A stretch of 64,000 nucleotides of DNA from DASVEE01 sp036380735 (GCA_036380735.1 DASVEE010000047.1:62001-126000); one strand, 5' to 3'. Counted from the stretch's first letter, positions 46,757 through 55,848 are shown. Translations and numbers: made by a program. Notes: generated by a model from the letters alone, not told the origin.

Positions 46757-47477
46757 CCAGCATCCCGCGGCGTCTGGCCATGGCGGCCAGTCCGATGAAG
46801 ACGGCGCCGAGCGCGATCGCGGTGCGGAACGACGGCCGCGGCATCCACTTCATCGTCTTGAGCATGGCGGCCGGAGGCTCGACGGCCTGCGGCGCCGACA
46901 CGGCGTGACGCGCGTTCGTGGCGTGCTGCGGCGAGGTGCGCGCGAAGAGCTGGACCATCGCGGCGCAGAACGGCTTCAGGTCCTGCGGGCCACGGCTGGT
47001 GACGAGGTTGCCGTCGCGCACGACCTCCTCATCGAGCCATGTCGCGCCGGCGTTGACGACGTCATCGCGAATACCCGGCCACGACGTGAGCGTGCGTCCC
47101 TGCAGCCGCTCGGCGGAGATGAGGACCCACGGTCCGTGGCAGATCGAGGCGATCGGCTTCTTCGCCTCATCGAACGCACGGACGAACTCGCGCGCCTTCG
47201 CCGACTGGCGGAGGAGATCGGGGTTGATCAGACCGCCCGGGATGAGCAGCGCGTCGTACTCCTCGGGGCTCACTTCATCGAGCGTGCGGTCGACGCCGAC
47301 CTTGCCGGCGGGCTCGTGCACGTTGACGCCGCGGATGCGTCCGTGGCGCAGCGAAACGACCTCGACCTCGGCGCCAGCCTTCTTCAGCGCCTTGCACGGA
47401 ACGGTGAGCTCGACCTTTTCGAAGCCATCTGCAGCAAGCACGGCAACGCGCCGTCCTTGCAGTGATTTGTCAGCCAT
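46731..47477 (-). CDS. DJ-1/PfpI family protein with C-terminal membrane anchor
   Basis: 248 residues. Residues 1-170 are a DJ-1/PfpI domain (RRVAVLAADGFEKVELTVPC, PASICHGPWVLIS-type nucleophile Cys: KKPIASICHGPWVLISAERL, GIRDDVVNAGATWLDEEVVR). Homologues act as glyoxalase/deglycase or peptidase-like stress proteins. A tail after residue ~185 carries a Pro-rich linker and a TM segment (FRTAIALGAVFIGLAAMARR), which is not usual for the family and would tether it to the inner membrane. Confidence 0.88.
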   Translation of the reverse strand: MADKSLQGRRVAVLAADGFEKVELTVPCKALKKAGAEVEVVSLRHGRIRGVNVHEPAGKVGVDRTLDEVSPEEYDALLIPGGLINPDLLRQSAKAREFVRAFDEAKKPIASICHGPWVLISAERLQGRTLTSWPGIRDDVVNAGATWLDEEVVRDGNLVTSRGPQDLKPFCAAMVQLFARTSPQHATNARHAVSAPQAVEPPAAMLKTMKWMPRPSFRTAIALGAVFIGLAAMARRRGMLVRPGEQYL

Positions 47478-47517
47478 CAGGTGTTACCTCCTGGCTGCAA
47501 ATAAGTGCAATCAGAAG

Positions 47518-47625
47518 GCCCAGGGCTCAGGGCTCAGGGCCCAGGGCTCAGGGGGCTGCGCCCGGGGACCCTTGTCGACTGACCGCAGGCCCGGAGCCCT
47601 GAGCGCTGGGCCCGGAGCCCTTGGT
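47518..47625. repeat. family C inverted repeat overlapping the M48 gene end
   Basis: Left arm GGGCTCAGGGCTCAGGGCCC, right arm GGAGCCCTGAGCGCTGGGCC. The M48 peptidase gene reads into it, so its last ~23 residues (KGSGPSAQGSGP and on) are encoded by the repeat. Confidence 0.78.
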
Positions 47626-48888
47626 CCCTGTCCACATCTGGTTGGGCTGGCCCTTTTCCCAGGGGCGGTAACTCAGGGCGAAGGGGATGCGTTCCGCGAT
47701 GGGGGGGTGCGTGTAGCGCCAGTACTTGATGATGGGATGCGGGGCCGGGGTGCGCTTGGATTCTTCGGCGAGCTTGCGGAAGGCGGTGGCGAACGCTTCG
47801 TTCTTGCGGGTCAGCTCGAGGGCGAAGATGTCGGCGTTGTGCTCCTGGTGGCGGGAGTACGCGGCGCCGATGGGCGTGGCGGCGAAGGTGATGACGAAGC
47901 CGATCAGCATCAGCAGCGGGATCGCGGCGGGATCGCCGGCCTCGGTGATGCCCCAGCGCCGCTTGCGCTCCGCGGAGACGCGATCGAACGCCGCCTGGGT
48001 GAGGAAGAAGCTGATGAGCATCCCCACCAGAGAAAGGCCGAGCCCCTTCCACATGTGATGCATGACGTAGTGCCCCATCTCGTGGCCCATGACGCCGAGG
48101 AGCTCGTCGTGGGTCATCTTGGCAATGATGGTGTCCCACATGACGATGCGTTTCGTGGGGCCGATGCCATTGACGTACGCGTTGAGCGTCGTCGTCTGCT
48201 TCGACTTGTCGACCTGGTAGACGCGGCCGCCCTCGATGCCGGCGCGCGACGCGAGGTCGAGCAGCTTCTGGCGCAGCACGGTGTCTTTGACCGGCTCGAA
48301 CTTGTTGAAGATGGGCTCGAGCAGCACCGGCTGCACGACGACGAGAAGCAGCACGAGCGGCACGGCGCCGAGCCAGAGCGGCAGCCACCAACGCTTGAAG
48401 CGGCGCATGGCGAGGAGCGCCAGCGCACCGACGGGCGCGCTCAGCGCGATCGAGACGATCAGCCCCTTGAGGTTCTCCCCCATCCACGCGCCGAACGTCT
48501 GCTTCGTGAGCTCGAACTGGTGCGGCACGATGAAGCCGGAGTAGTACGCCAGCGGGAACGACAGGATCTCGGTGGCGACGATGAAGAGCGCGATGTAGAG
48601 CATCGCCGTGAGGAACGGCTTCTTCGCGATCTGCTGCGCGCGGTCGCGCATGCGCCGCGAGAACCCGCTGGCGAGAAGGATCAGCGGAACGGCGATGCCA
48701 TACGCGGTACCGACGAAGTAGAGCGTGTCGCGCAGCCGGCTGTGGCGGCGCATCTCATCGGTGATCTGCACTTCGAAGCGCTGGTCGTCATCCGCCGGCT
48801 TCGGCGTTTCCCGCGGCTGCGCGGTGACCGCCACCACGACGACAGCAGCGACGGCGATGGCAGCAAGTCCGAGAAGGAAGGTGCGCAT
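47548..48888 (-). CDS. M48 family metalloprotease (Ste24-like)
   Basis: 446 residues with multiple TM segments (MRTFLLGLAAIAVAAVVVVA, AMLYIALFIVATEILSFPLA, FGAWMGENLKGLIVSIALSA) and the zinc motif HELLGVMGHEMGHYVMHH (HEMGH) plus a distal Glu in RHQEHNADIFALELTRKNEA, as in CAAX prenyl protease 1/Ste24. It probably works in inner-membrane protein quality control. The C-terminus after WTGT is derived from a family C repeat, and the ancestral end is probably near that point. Confidence 0.92.
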   Translation of the reverse strand: MRTFLLGLAAIAVAAVVVVAVTAQPRETPKPADDDQRFEVQITDEMRRHSRLRDTLYFVGTAYGIAVPLILLASGFSRRMRDRAQQIAKKPFLTAMLYIALFIVATEILSFPLAYYSGFIVPHQFELTKQTFGAWMGENLKGLIVSIALSAPVGALALLAMRRFKRWWLPLWLGAVPLVLLLVVVQPVLLEPIFNKFEPVKDTVLRQKLLDLASRAGIEGGRVYQVDKSKQTTTLNAYVNGIGPTKRIVMWDTIIAKMTHDELLGVMGHEMGHYVMHHMWKGLGLSLVGMLISFFLTQAAFDRVSAERKRRWGITEAGDPAAIPLLMLIGFVITFAATPIGAAYSRHQEHNADIFALELTRKNEAFATAFRKLAEESKRTPAPHPIIKYWRYTHPPIAERIPFALSYRPWEKGQPNQMWTGTKGSGPSAQGSGPAVSRQGSPGAAP

Positions 48889-48913
48889 GGGAAGGGATGA
48901 TGCCAGAAGCGGC

Positions 48914-49030
48914 AGGGAACGATAGGACGAATAGGACAGATAGGACGAATAGGACCTATAGGACAGAAGGGTGGGGGGAAACGGCCGGGCGGGGTCCCAT
49001 AGGTCCTATACGTCCTATAGGTCCTATTTG
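48914..49030. repeat. family A inverted repeat
   Basis: AACGATAGGACGAATAGGAC on the left; GTCCCATAGGTCCTATACGT to GGTCCTAT on the right. Between the M48 gene and the exporter operon. Confidence 0.78.
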
Positions 49031-49054
49031 CACCCACAGGCGCAGAAGTCCCCC

Positions 49055-50281
49055 TTAGCCGCGCAACGCTTCAACCGGTTCCATCCGCGATGCCGTCAAC
49101 GACGGGTACAACCCGGAAAACAGCCCGATGGCAATGGCAAACCCGCTGGAGACGGTCAAACCGAACATCGACACCGGCAATCCCGCCGGGAAGAAGCCGG
49201 AGATCACCTTCACGAGGCCGATGCCTCCGGCGAGGCCGAGCGCCGCGCCGACGACCGACAGCGTCACCGACTCGATGAGGAACTGGAGGAAGATCTCGCC
49301 GTCGGTGGCGCCCATCGACTTGCGCAGGCCGATCTCGAAGAGGCGCTCGGAGATGGAGATCTTGAGCACGGAGAAGATGCCGACGCCGCCGATGAGGAGC
49401 GACACGCCGGCGATCGCGAAGAAGACGATGCGCCAGTTGCGGATGATCGTCTGGACCTCGCCGCGCTCCTTGATCATCTCCTTGCCGATGTTGTCGATAC
49501 GGACGTCGCCGATGCCGTTGTGCGCCTGCTTGAACACGCGCGCGGCCTCGTCCTCGGCGTCCACCGACTTCTCCGGCTCCGTCGCCTTGGCCAGCATGTA
49601 GGAGATGGCGTTCGCGCGGCCGAACATGTCGCGGTACACGGTCCACGGGATGTACAGGCCGCCCGTCTCCTTGCGCATGTCGTCGTCGTTGACGAACTCC
49701 ATGTTGAACTTGGTACCGACGCCGATGACGGTGAGGCGGCGTCCGCCGACGTTGACCTTCTGGCCGACCGGATCCTCGCCGCCGAAGAGCTGCTGCGCGA
49801 GCTTGTGCCCGAGGACGGCGACGGGGGCGCTGCCGTTGGAATCGCGTTCGCTGATGAAGCGGCCCGCGGCGACTTTGCGGTTCTTGATCAGCGCGTACTC
49901 GGGCGTGACGCCGTAGACGTCGACGCGCCGCGTGATCGTGCCCGCGGTGATGACCGCGCGCGTCTCGCCGACCGGTGCGACAGCCTGGATGTTCTCGGCA
50001 TCGGCGAACTGCTTGATGTCCTCGACGCGGAGGCCGCGGGAGAGATGCACCTTGGCGCGCTCCACGCGATCCGCCGGATCCTTCTTCGACATGATGAGGA
50101 CGCCGTCGAACCCGAGGTCTTCGATGCCCTGCCAGACGGCGGCTTTGACACCGTCGAGGACCGACATGACCACGACCAGCGCGAGCGTGCCGAGGATGAC
50201 ACCGATGAGCGTGAAGAAGGAGCGGAGGGGGTGGCCCTTCACTTCTTCGAAGGAGGTGCGCATTGCTTCGCCGATTTGCAT
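49055..50281 (-). CDS. MacB-type ABC transporter permease 2
   Basis: 408 residues. N-terminal TM (LRSFFTLIGVILGTLALVVV), a long periplasmic MacB_PCD domain, then three FtsX-type TM segments (IVFFAIAGVSLLIGGVGIFS, TLSVVGAALGLAGGIGLVKV, SSGFAIAIGLFSGLYPSLTA) ending with the family signature ASRMEPVEALRG. 4 nt after permease 1. Two permeases, one ATPase and an HlyD adaptor are encoded together, so the permeases probably form a heterodimer. Confidence 0.92.
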   Translation of the reverse strand: MQIGEAMRTSFEEVKGHPLRSFFTLIGVILGTLALVVVMSVLDGVKAAVWQGIEDLGFDGVLIMSKKDPADRVERAKVHLSRGLRVEDIKQFADAENIQAVAPVGETRAVITAGTITRRVDVYGVTPEYALIKNRKVAAGRFISERDSNGSAPVAVLGHKLAQQLFGGEDPVGQKVNVGGRRLTVIGVGTKFNMEFVNDDDMRKETGGLYIPWTVYRDMFGRANAISYMLAKATEPEKSVDAEDEAARVFKQAHNGIGDVRIDNIGKEMIKERGEVQTIIRNWRIVFFAIAGVSLLIGGVGIFSVLKISISERLFEIGLRKSMGATDGEIFLQFLIESVTLSVVGAALGLAGGIGLVKVISGFFPAGLPVSMFGLTVSSGFAIAIGLFSGLYPSLTASRMEPVEALRG

Positions 50282-50285
50282 GGCT

Positions 50286-51515
50286 CTACTCCGTCCTCAG
50301 CGCTTCAATGGGATTGAGCCGCGCCGCGCGGATCGCGGGGTACATGCCGAACAGCAGGCCCGTGCCGGCGGCGAAGATGAGGGCGTTCATGATGACGCTG
50401 GGGCTGATGATGGCGGGCTCGCGCGTCAGCGCGGCGATGCCGGCGGTGAAGAACTTGCCGACGAAGATGCCGATGATGCCGCCGAAGATGGAGACGATCA
50501 GCGACTCGGTCAGCATCTGGAAGAAGATCTGCGCGGGCGACGCGCCGATCGCCTTGCGGGTGCCGATCTCGCGCACGCGCTCGTTGAACGACGCGAGCTG
50601 GATGTTCATGATGACGATCCCGCCGACGAGCAGCGAGATGATCCCGCAGATCATGAACGTCATGTCGTACATGCGGTTGTTCTCTTCGTTGCGGCGGAGG
50701 TTGGCGACGCGCGAGAAGACCTCGAAGTCCTTCACGCCGTGGCGTCGCTGCAGGACGGCCTCGAGCTCCCCCACCGCTTCCTTGTGCCGCTTCACGTCTT
50801 TCATGCGCGTGTGCATGAAGGAGATGCGCCCCTGCTCCAGCGGCTCCCCCTTGCGCGTCATCATCGTGGTGATGGGGATGTACATCTGCCGGTTCATCCA
50901 GCGGAGCGCGTTCCGTTCGCCGTCGAAGCTGAAGTACTTCTCTTCCATGACGCCGACGACCTGGTAGCCGGCGCCGTTGATCGTCATGGTCTTGCCGAGC
51001 GGATTCTCGGAGCCGAAGAACTCGCGGGCGCGATCGGTGCCGAGGACGACGACGCGCGCGGCGCTGGTGAGGTCGTGATCGGTGATGAAGCGGCCGCGGT
51101 CGGCGCGGAACATGTTCATCGGCGAGTACGCCGGCGTGATGCCCATGACGGAGCGCGGCTTCTCGATGGTGCGGTAGCGGATGGTCATGTCCTCGTTCGC
51201 GACGGGCGAGACGAGGTCGATCTCCTTCGCCTCGCGGCGCAACGCGACGGCGTCGGCGTACGTGAGCCCCTTCGACGCCAGCGCCTTGGCATCAAGCGTC
51301 ACTTTGCCGGTCGACTTGTTGCCGATCCAGATGCGCTCGATGCCGCCGCTGACCTTGTAGAACTTCATCGACGCTTCTTTGCCGGCGGTGGAGAGGGAGA
51401 AGGTGGCCACGATCGACCCGGCGCCGAGGATGATGCCGACGAGCTGCAGCAACGTGCGCCCGAAATGGTCTTTGATGTCGCGGATACCGTCGATGATCGA
51501 TTCGAGCAGGATCAT
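50286..51515 (-). CDS. MacB-type ABC transporter permease 1
   Basis: 409 residues from the ATG at 51515 (upstream in-frame sequence is a family B repeat). MILLESIIDGIRDIKDHFGR, TM FGRTLLQLVGIILGAGSIVA; periplasmic domain with MGITPAYSPMNMFRADRGRF; FtsX TM segments near the end (MTFMICGIISLLVGGIVIMN, ESLIVSIFGGIIGIFVGKFF) and AARLNPIEALRTE. Pairs with permease 2, 4 nt downstream. Confidence 0.92.
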   Translation of the reverse strand: MILLESIIDGIRDIKDHFGRTLLQLVGIILGAGSIVATFSLSTAGKEASMKFYKVSGGIERIWIGNKSTGKVTLDAKALASKGLTYADAVALRREAKEIDLVSPVANEDMTIRYRTIEKPRSVMGITPAYSPMNMFRADRGRFITDHDLTSAARVVVLGTDRAREFFGSENPLGKTMTINGAGYQVVGVMEEKYFSFDGERNALRWMNRQMYIPITTMMTRKGEPLEQGRISFMHTRMKDVKRHKEAVGELEAVLQRRHGVKDFEVFSRVANLRRNEENNRMYDMTFMICGIISLLVGGIVIMNIQLASFNERVREIGTRKAIGASPAQIFFQMLTESLIVSIFGGIIGIFVGKFFTAGIAALTREPAIISPSVIMNALIFAAGTGLLFGMYPAIRAARLNPIEALRTE

Positions 51516-51586
51516 TGGCGCAGCCTCACAGGAGGTGTATTCGTTGGGAGGAGGGTTGGGGTTGCAGGGCGGGCCGCCGCCGCTGG

Positions 51587-51684
51587 TGGTTTTCGGTTGT
51601 TGGTTTTCGGTTTTCGGTGCTGCGCGGCGCGAAAGCTGGCTGAGCACAGCACCGAAAACCAACAACCGAAAACCGAAAACCGCT
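51587..51684. repeat. family B inverted repeat
   Basis: Arms GGTTTTCGGTTGTTGGTTTT and AAAACCAACAACCGAAAACC, with inner stem GGTGCTGCGC and GCACAGCACC. It separates the ATPase from permease 1 inside the operon, so it may attenuate expression rather than end it. Confidence 0.8.
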
Positions 51685-51685
51685 C

Positions 51686-52417
51686 CTAATCGATCGTGTC
51701 GCCGGCGACGATCTCGCCGTCGACGATCTTGATGCGGCGGTGCGTGCGCTCGGCGATGGCGGGATCGTGCGTCACGAGGACGATCGTCTGGCCCGCCGTC
51801 GACAGCTCCTCGAAGATGCGGATGATGTCGCCGCCCGTCTTCTGGTCGAGGTTGCCGGTGGGCTCGTCGGCGAGGATCAGCGATGGGTTGTTCACCAGCG
51901 CGCGTGCGATGGCGACGCGCTGGCGCTGGCCGCCGGACAGCTCGCTCGGGCGGTGCTTCGCGCGGTTGTCGAGGCCGACGCGCTTCAGCGCTTCCATGGC
52001 GCGCTCGCTCCGCTCGCTGCTTCCCATCCCGGCGTAGAGCAGCGGCAGCTCGACGTTCTTCCAGATGGTGGCGCGCGGCAGGAGGTTGAACGTCTGGTAG
52101 ACGAAGCCGAGCTTCTGGTTACGAATCCGCGCGAGCTGCCGCGCCGAGAGGTCGGCCACGTTCTCGCCGTCGAGCCAGTACTCGCCGCTGCTCGGGGAGT
52201 CGAGGCAGCCGAGAATGTGCATGAGGGTGGACTTGCCGGAGCCGGAGGGGCCGATGATCGAGACGAACTCGCCGCCGCCGATCCGGACGTTCACCCCGCG
52301 CAGCGCCTGCACCGCGTTCTCACCCGAGTCGTAAGTCTTGGTGATGTTGTCGAGCGTGATGAGGGCGCGTTGCGGCGCGGCATCGGCGGGCGCTACGTAT
52401 TGCAGCAGTGCACTCAT
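51686..52417 (-). CDS. ABC transporter ATP-binding protein (MacB/LolD type)
   Basis: 243 residues. Walker A IIGPSGSGKSTLMHILGCLD, Q-loop YQTFNLLP, signature LSGGQRQRVAIARALVNNPS, Walker B LILADEPTGNLDQKTGGDII, H-loop VLVTHDPAIAERTH. Drives the two permeases; export of peptides, lipoproteins or small molecules across the envelope is typical of the group. Confidence 0.95.
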   Translation of the reverse strand: MSALLQYVAPADAAPQRALITLDNITKTYDSGENAVQALRGVNVRIGGGEFVSIIGPSGSGKSTLMHILGCLDSPSSGEYWLDGENVADLSARQLARIRNQKLGFVYQTFNLLPRATIWKNVELPLLYAGMGSSERSERAMEALKRVGLDNRAKHRPSELSGGQRQRVAIARALVNNPSLILADEPTGNLDQKTGGDIIRIFEELSTAGQTIVLVTHDPAIAERTHRRIKIVDGEIVAGDTID

Positions 52418-52433
52418 GGTTTGTCCTTGGGGC

Positions 52434-52540
52434 TCAGGGCTCGGGGCTCAGGGCCCAGGAACTGAGCGCCGAGGGCGCAGGGCTCAGGGTTTCGGACTCA
52501 GGGTTTCCCTGAGCCCTGGACCCTGAGCCCTGAGCCCTAG
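52434..52540. repeat. family C inverted repeat
   Basis: GGGCTCAGGGCTCGGGGCTC and opposing CCCTGAGCCCTGGACCCTGA; overlaps the last base pairs of the adaptor gene (stop at 52537). Confidence 0.78.
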
Positions 52541-53772
52541 TCGTCGTTATCGTCCTTCTTGTCCTTCGGCAGCGTCGGGTCTTCGAGGGCCACTTCCTCT
52601 CCTGGCTCGAGGCCGGTGAGGATCTCGACGCGGGAGTTGTCGGCGAGGCCGGTGGTCACGACGCGCTTGTCGAAGAACTGCTTCCAGGCGTCCTTGTCGT
52701 CCTTCTTGTCGCCTTCCTTCTTCTCCCCTTCCGCTTTCGGGGCGGCGACGGCCTTGGGATCGATCATCTTCTTCACGAAGACGATCTCTCCTTCGTCGCG
52801 CTGGAAGACCGACTCCACGGGGACGCTGAGGACTTTGGTCTTCTTCTCGCCGGCGACTTCGATGTTCGCGGTCATGCCGGAGCGGAGCTCGCGGCCCTGC
52901 GCGTCGAGGCGGACCTCGACGTCGAACACGCGCACTTTGTCGTCGAGGCGGACGGCCGGCGAGATGCGGTCGATGCGGCCGTGGAACGCGATCTTGGGAT
53001 AAGCGTCGAGCGTGACCTTCACCGGCATCCCCACGCGGATCTTGCCGATGTCGACTTCGTTGACGCCGGCCTTCACGATCATCTTCGCGACGTCGGCGAC
53101 GCTGAACAGCACCGTCCCGGCGTTGAACGAGGAGACACCGGAGGTGATCGACTCGCCGATCTCGATGTTCTTGGTGAGGACGATGCCGTCCATCGGCGCG
53201 ACGATGTTCGAGCCCTGGAAGCTCTGCGGCGACTGGTGGATGGGGATGCCGCTCTTCTGCACGATCGCGTACTGCTCGCGCGCTTTCTCGTACGACTGCT
53301 TCGCCTCGAGGTAGGAGGTCTCGCTGTCGCGATGCGACTTGGTGGCGAGCAGCCCCTGGCCGAAGAGCGAATGGTCGGCTTCGTAGTTCTTCTTGGCCTC
53401 GCTGAAGCGGATCTCAGCGGCGGCGAGCGAGTTCTTCGTCTCGGCCAGCGACTGCGCCTGGGCGAGATCGGGCTCGACCCGCGCGAGGACGTCGCCGCGG
53501 CGGACGGCGTCACCGTCGCGGCGCAGCACCTCGATGACCTTGCCGGAGATGGGCGACTTGACGTCGACCTTCACTTCCGGCTCGATGGTCCCGACCTCCG
53601 TCACCTTGACCTGGATGTCCGCCACCTCGGCCTTCCCCGTCTTCACGGGCGACTCGGGTGCTTTCTTGTCGTTCCCCTTCGCCTTCGCCGCGACGACTCC
53701 GCCAACGACGAGAAGAACAACCACGATGATGGAGACGATCGTCAGTTTCCGTTTCCGCTTCGGTGCGCTCAT
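52537..53772 (-). CDS. HlyD/MacA-type periplasmic adaptor
   Basis: 411 residues; GGAGG 6 nt before the ATG at 53772. A short cytoplasmic tail (MSAPKRKRKLTIVSIIVVVL), one TM anchor, then lipoyl-like half (GTIEPEVKVDVKSPISGKVI and ANIEVAGEKKTKVLSVPVES), an alpha-hairpin (LAETKNSLAAAEIRFSEAKK, YEADHSLFGQGLLATKSHRD), and an acidic C-terminal tail with a Lys/Asp insert (EGEKKEGDKKDDKDAW). Links the inner-membrane ABC exporter to an outer-membrane channel, which is not encoded here. First gene of the operon. Confidence 0.93.
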   Translation of the reverse strand: MSAPKRKRKLTIVSIIVVVLLVVGGVVAAKAKGNDKKAPESPVKTGKAEVADIQVKVTEVGTIEPEVKVDVKSPISGKVIEVLRRDGDAVRRGDVLARVEPDLAQAQSLAETKNSLAAAEIRFSEAKKNYEADHSLFGQGLLATKSHRDSETSYLEAKQSYEKAREQYAIVQKSGIPIHQSPQSFQGSNIVAPMDGIVLTKNIEIGESITSGVSSFNAGTVLFSVADVAKMIVKAGVNEVDIGKIRVGMPVKVTLDAYPKIAFHGRIDRISPAVRLDDKVRVFDVEVRLDAQGRELRSGMTANIEVAGEKKTKVLSVPVESVFQRDEGEIVFVKKMIDPKAVAAPKAEGEKKEGDKKDDKDAWKQFFDKRVVTTGLADNSRVEILTGLEPGEEVALEDPTLPKDKKDDNDD

Positions 53773-53845
53773 GTTCAACCTCCAGGTGCTTGACGCTCTA
53801 AACGTGCGGAACCCTGTCGTGGTTGCAGGTTCGTTGTTACAGTTC

Positions 53846-54409
53846 GTGACAGTGACGATCGAAGAGTGGAATCAGCGGTACCGCGAGGCAGGCGACGTGG
53901 AGCTGCGGGAGCCGGAGCGGCTGCTCGTCGAAGCAGTGCGCGGCGTGAAGCCGGGACGCGCGCTCGACCTCGCCTGCGGCACCGGCCGCAACGCCATCTG
54001 GCTGGCGCGCAACGGCTGGGACGTGGTCGCGCTCGACGGCTCGCCGGAAGCGCTGCGCATCGTGCGCGAGCTCGCCGGCGTCACCGCGATCGAGACGCGC
54101 CTGCACGATCTGGAAGCGGAGCCGCTGCCGTTCGACGACGCCACGTTCGATTTGGCGGTGCTCACGTTCTTTCTGCACCGTCCCCTCTTCGACGAGATCC
54201 GCCGCGTGCTGCGCCCCGGCGGCCTCGCCGTGGCGGTGATCCGCACCAGCGGCATCAACCCCGCGTTCTGCGTGGAGCCAGGGGAACTGGCCGCGCGCTT
54301 CGCGGACTGGGAAGTGCTGCAGGCGAAGGATGAGGATGTGGCGGAGATGGTAGCCAGGAAGGGCTCAGGGGTCAGGGCCCAGGGCTCAGGGGGCTCCGCA
54401 GGCGCGTGA
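53846..54409 (+). CDS. class I SAM-dependent methyltransferase
   Basis: 187 residues from GTG 53846 (a second GTG at 53852 fits equally). SAM motif I ALDLACGTGRNAIWLARNGW, motif II DVVALDGSPEALRIVREL, post-motif FDLAVLTFFLHRPLFDEIRR and LRPGGLAVAVIRTSG. Resembles thiopurine/tellurite-resistance (TehB-like) methyltransferases; substrate unknown. The last ~16 residues (KGSGVRAQGSGGSAGA) are encoded by a family C repeat, as in the M48 protein. Confidence 0.88.
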   Translation: MTVTIEEWNQRYREAGDVELREPERLLVEAVRGVKPGRALDLACGTGRNAIWLARNGWDVVALDGSPEALRIVRELAGVTAIETRLHDLEAEPLPFDDATFDLAVLTFFLHRPLFDEIRRVLRPGGLAVAVIRTSGINPAFCVEPGELAARFADWEVLQAKDEDVAEMVARKGSGVRAQGSGGSAGA

Positions 54410-54459
54410 CTTTTGGCGTGGCGCAGCCCCTGAGCCCTGCGCCCTGGGCCCTGGGCCCT
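54363..54459. repeat. family C inverted repeat between convergent genes
   Basis: GGGCTCAGGGGTCAGGGCCC and opposing GAGCCCTGCGCCCTGGGCCC. It overlaps the 3' end of the methyltransferase gene and reaches the stop of the GNAT gene at 54458. Confidence 0.8.
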
Positions 54460-54910
54460 ACTTCATCCACTCGAACACCTGATAGTGCTCTCCGTTCATG
54501 CCGAGGCGGCGGTAGACCTCCTGGGCGGCGGTGTTGCGGCGGTCGACGTAGAGGCGGATGCCGCGAACGTCGCTGGCTTCGACGATGCGCTTCACGTGCT
54601 CGTAGAGGCCGGCGTAGATGCCGCGCTTGCGGTAGTCGGGATGGACGTAGACGCTCTGGATCCACCAGACGTTGCCGTTGCGCCAGTCGCTCCATTCGTA
54701 GGTGATCATCAGCGACGCGGCGACGCGCCCGTCGACCACGGCCACGAAGTAACGGCCGAGCGCGGGTTCGCCGAAGATGGCTTCGACGCCGCGGGTGAGG
54801 ACGTCGCGGTCGAGCTCGAGCTCCTCGGTCTCGCGCGCCATGAGCTGCTGGAACTCGATGATGGCGGCGGCGTCGGCAAACGTGGCTTCGCGGTAGAGAG
54901 GCTCGGTCAT
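54458..54910 (-). CDS. GNAT family N-acetyltransferase
   Basis: 150 residues: MTEPLYREATFADAAAIIEF, AALGRYFVAVVDGRVAASLM-type beta strands, and the acetyl-CoA-binding WIQSVYVHPDYRKRGIYAGL (motif A, R/Q-x-x-G). Ends MNGEHYQVFEWMK. Transfers an acetyl group from acetyl-CoA to an amine; substrate unknown. Divergent from the EamA gene with a 20-nt gap, so the two promoters must overlap the coding regions or one is leaderless. Confidence 0.9.
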   Translation of the reverse strand: MTEPLYREATFADAAAIIEFQQLMARETEELELDRDVLTRGVEAIFGEPALGRYFVAVVDGRVAASLMITYEWSDWRNGNVWWIQSVYVHPDYRKRGIYAGLYEHVKRIVEASDVRGIRLYVDRRNTAAQEVYRRLGMNGEHYQVFEWMK

Positions 54911-54930
54911 TTGATACCCTTGCGCCCGAT

Positions 54931-55848
54931 TTGGGCGGGCGCAACATATCAGACACCGAGCGCGCGTTGCTCCTCATGACCGCCTCGGCCCTCCTCTTCG
55001 GGGCGATGGCTTTCGCGGCGAAGCTCGCGGCCGGCAACCTCTCGGGCGCGCAAGTGGCGATGATCCGTTTCGCGACCGGCCTCCTCCCCGTCATCCTCGT
55101 CACGCAGAACCGGCAGAAGGCCATGGCGTTCAAGCGCGTCGACCTCCTGCTGATGCGCGGCTTCTTCGGCGGCATCGCGGTGCTGTGCTACTTCATCGCC
55201 ATCGAGCACACGAGCGTCGGCGTGGCCACGCTGCTCAACTACACCGCGCCGATCTTCAGCGGCATCTTCTCGGTGCTGTTCATCGGCGAGAAGATCAGCT
55301 GGAAAGTCCTGCTGCCGCTGCCGGTCGCGCTGGCCGGCATCTTCCTCGTGGTGCGCGCCCACGCCCGTCCCGGCGACGTTCTCGGGTTCGGGCAGTGGGA
55401 GCTGATCGGCGTCGTCTCCGCGATCTTCTCCGGCGCGGCCGTAACCGCGATGCGGGCGGCGCGGCGCGGCGAAAACTCCTGGTCGGTCTACGGCAGCTTC
55501 TGCCTCCTCGGCCTCATCACCACCATGCCGATGGGGCTCTGGCAGTGGCGCAATCCGACCGCGTCGGACTGGCTGGCGCTGGCGGCGACGTCGGTCTTCT
55601 CCGTCTTCGCGCAGATCCTGCTGACGTTCAGCCTGCGCTGGGTCGACGCGATGACCGTGGGGGTGATCTCGCAGCTTGCCGTCATCGTGTCGATGGCGCT
55701 GGGCGCGGTGTTCCTCGGCGAAGTCATCACGGCGATGGCCGCCGTGGGTGCTGCACTGACCATTGGCGGCGTGATCGGCGTGGTTTACGTAACCTCACTG
55801 AGCAAGCGCGTGGTGGCGGCCGCGGATGAGGTGGCGCCGGAGAGTTGA
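54931..55848 (+). CDS. EamA/DMT family transporter
   Basis: 305 residues from a TTG at 54931; an ATG at 54976 (MTASALLFGAMAFAAKLAAG) is a credible alternative. Ten TM segments in two EamA halves (MTASALLFGAMAFAAKLAAG to LPLPVALAGIFLVVRAHARP; ELIGVVSAIFSGAAVTAMRA to AALTIGGVIGVVYVTSLSKR). DMT carriers export or import small metabolites at the inner membrane. Stop TGA abuts a family A element. Confidence 0.9.
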   Translation: MGGRNISDTERALLLMTASALLFGAMAFAAKLAAGNLSGAQVAMIRFATGLLPVILVTQNRQKAMAFKRVDLLLMRGFFGGIAVLCYFIAIEHTSVGVATLLNYTAPIFSGIFSVLFIGEKISWKVLLPLPVALAGIFLVVRAHARPGDVLGFGQWELIGVVSAIFSGAAVTAMRAARRGENSWSVYGSFCLLGLITTMPMGLWQWRNPTASDWLALAATSVFSVFAQILLTFSLRWVDAMTVGVISQLAVIVSMALGAVFLGEVITAMAAVGAALTIGGVIGVVYVTSLSKRVVAAADEVAPES

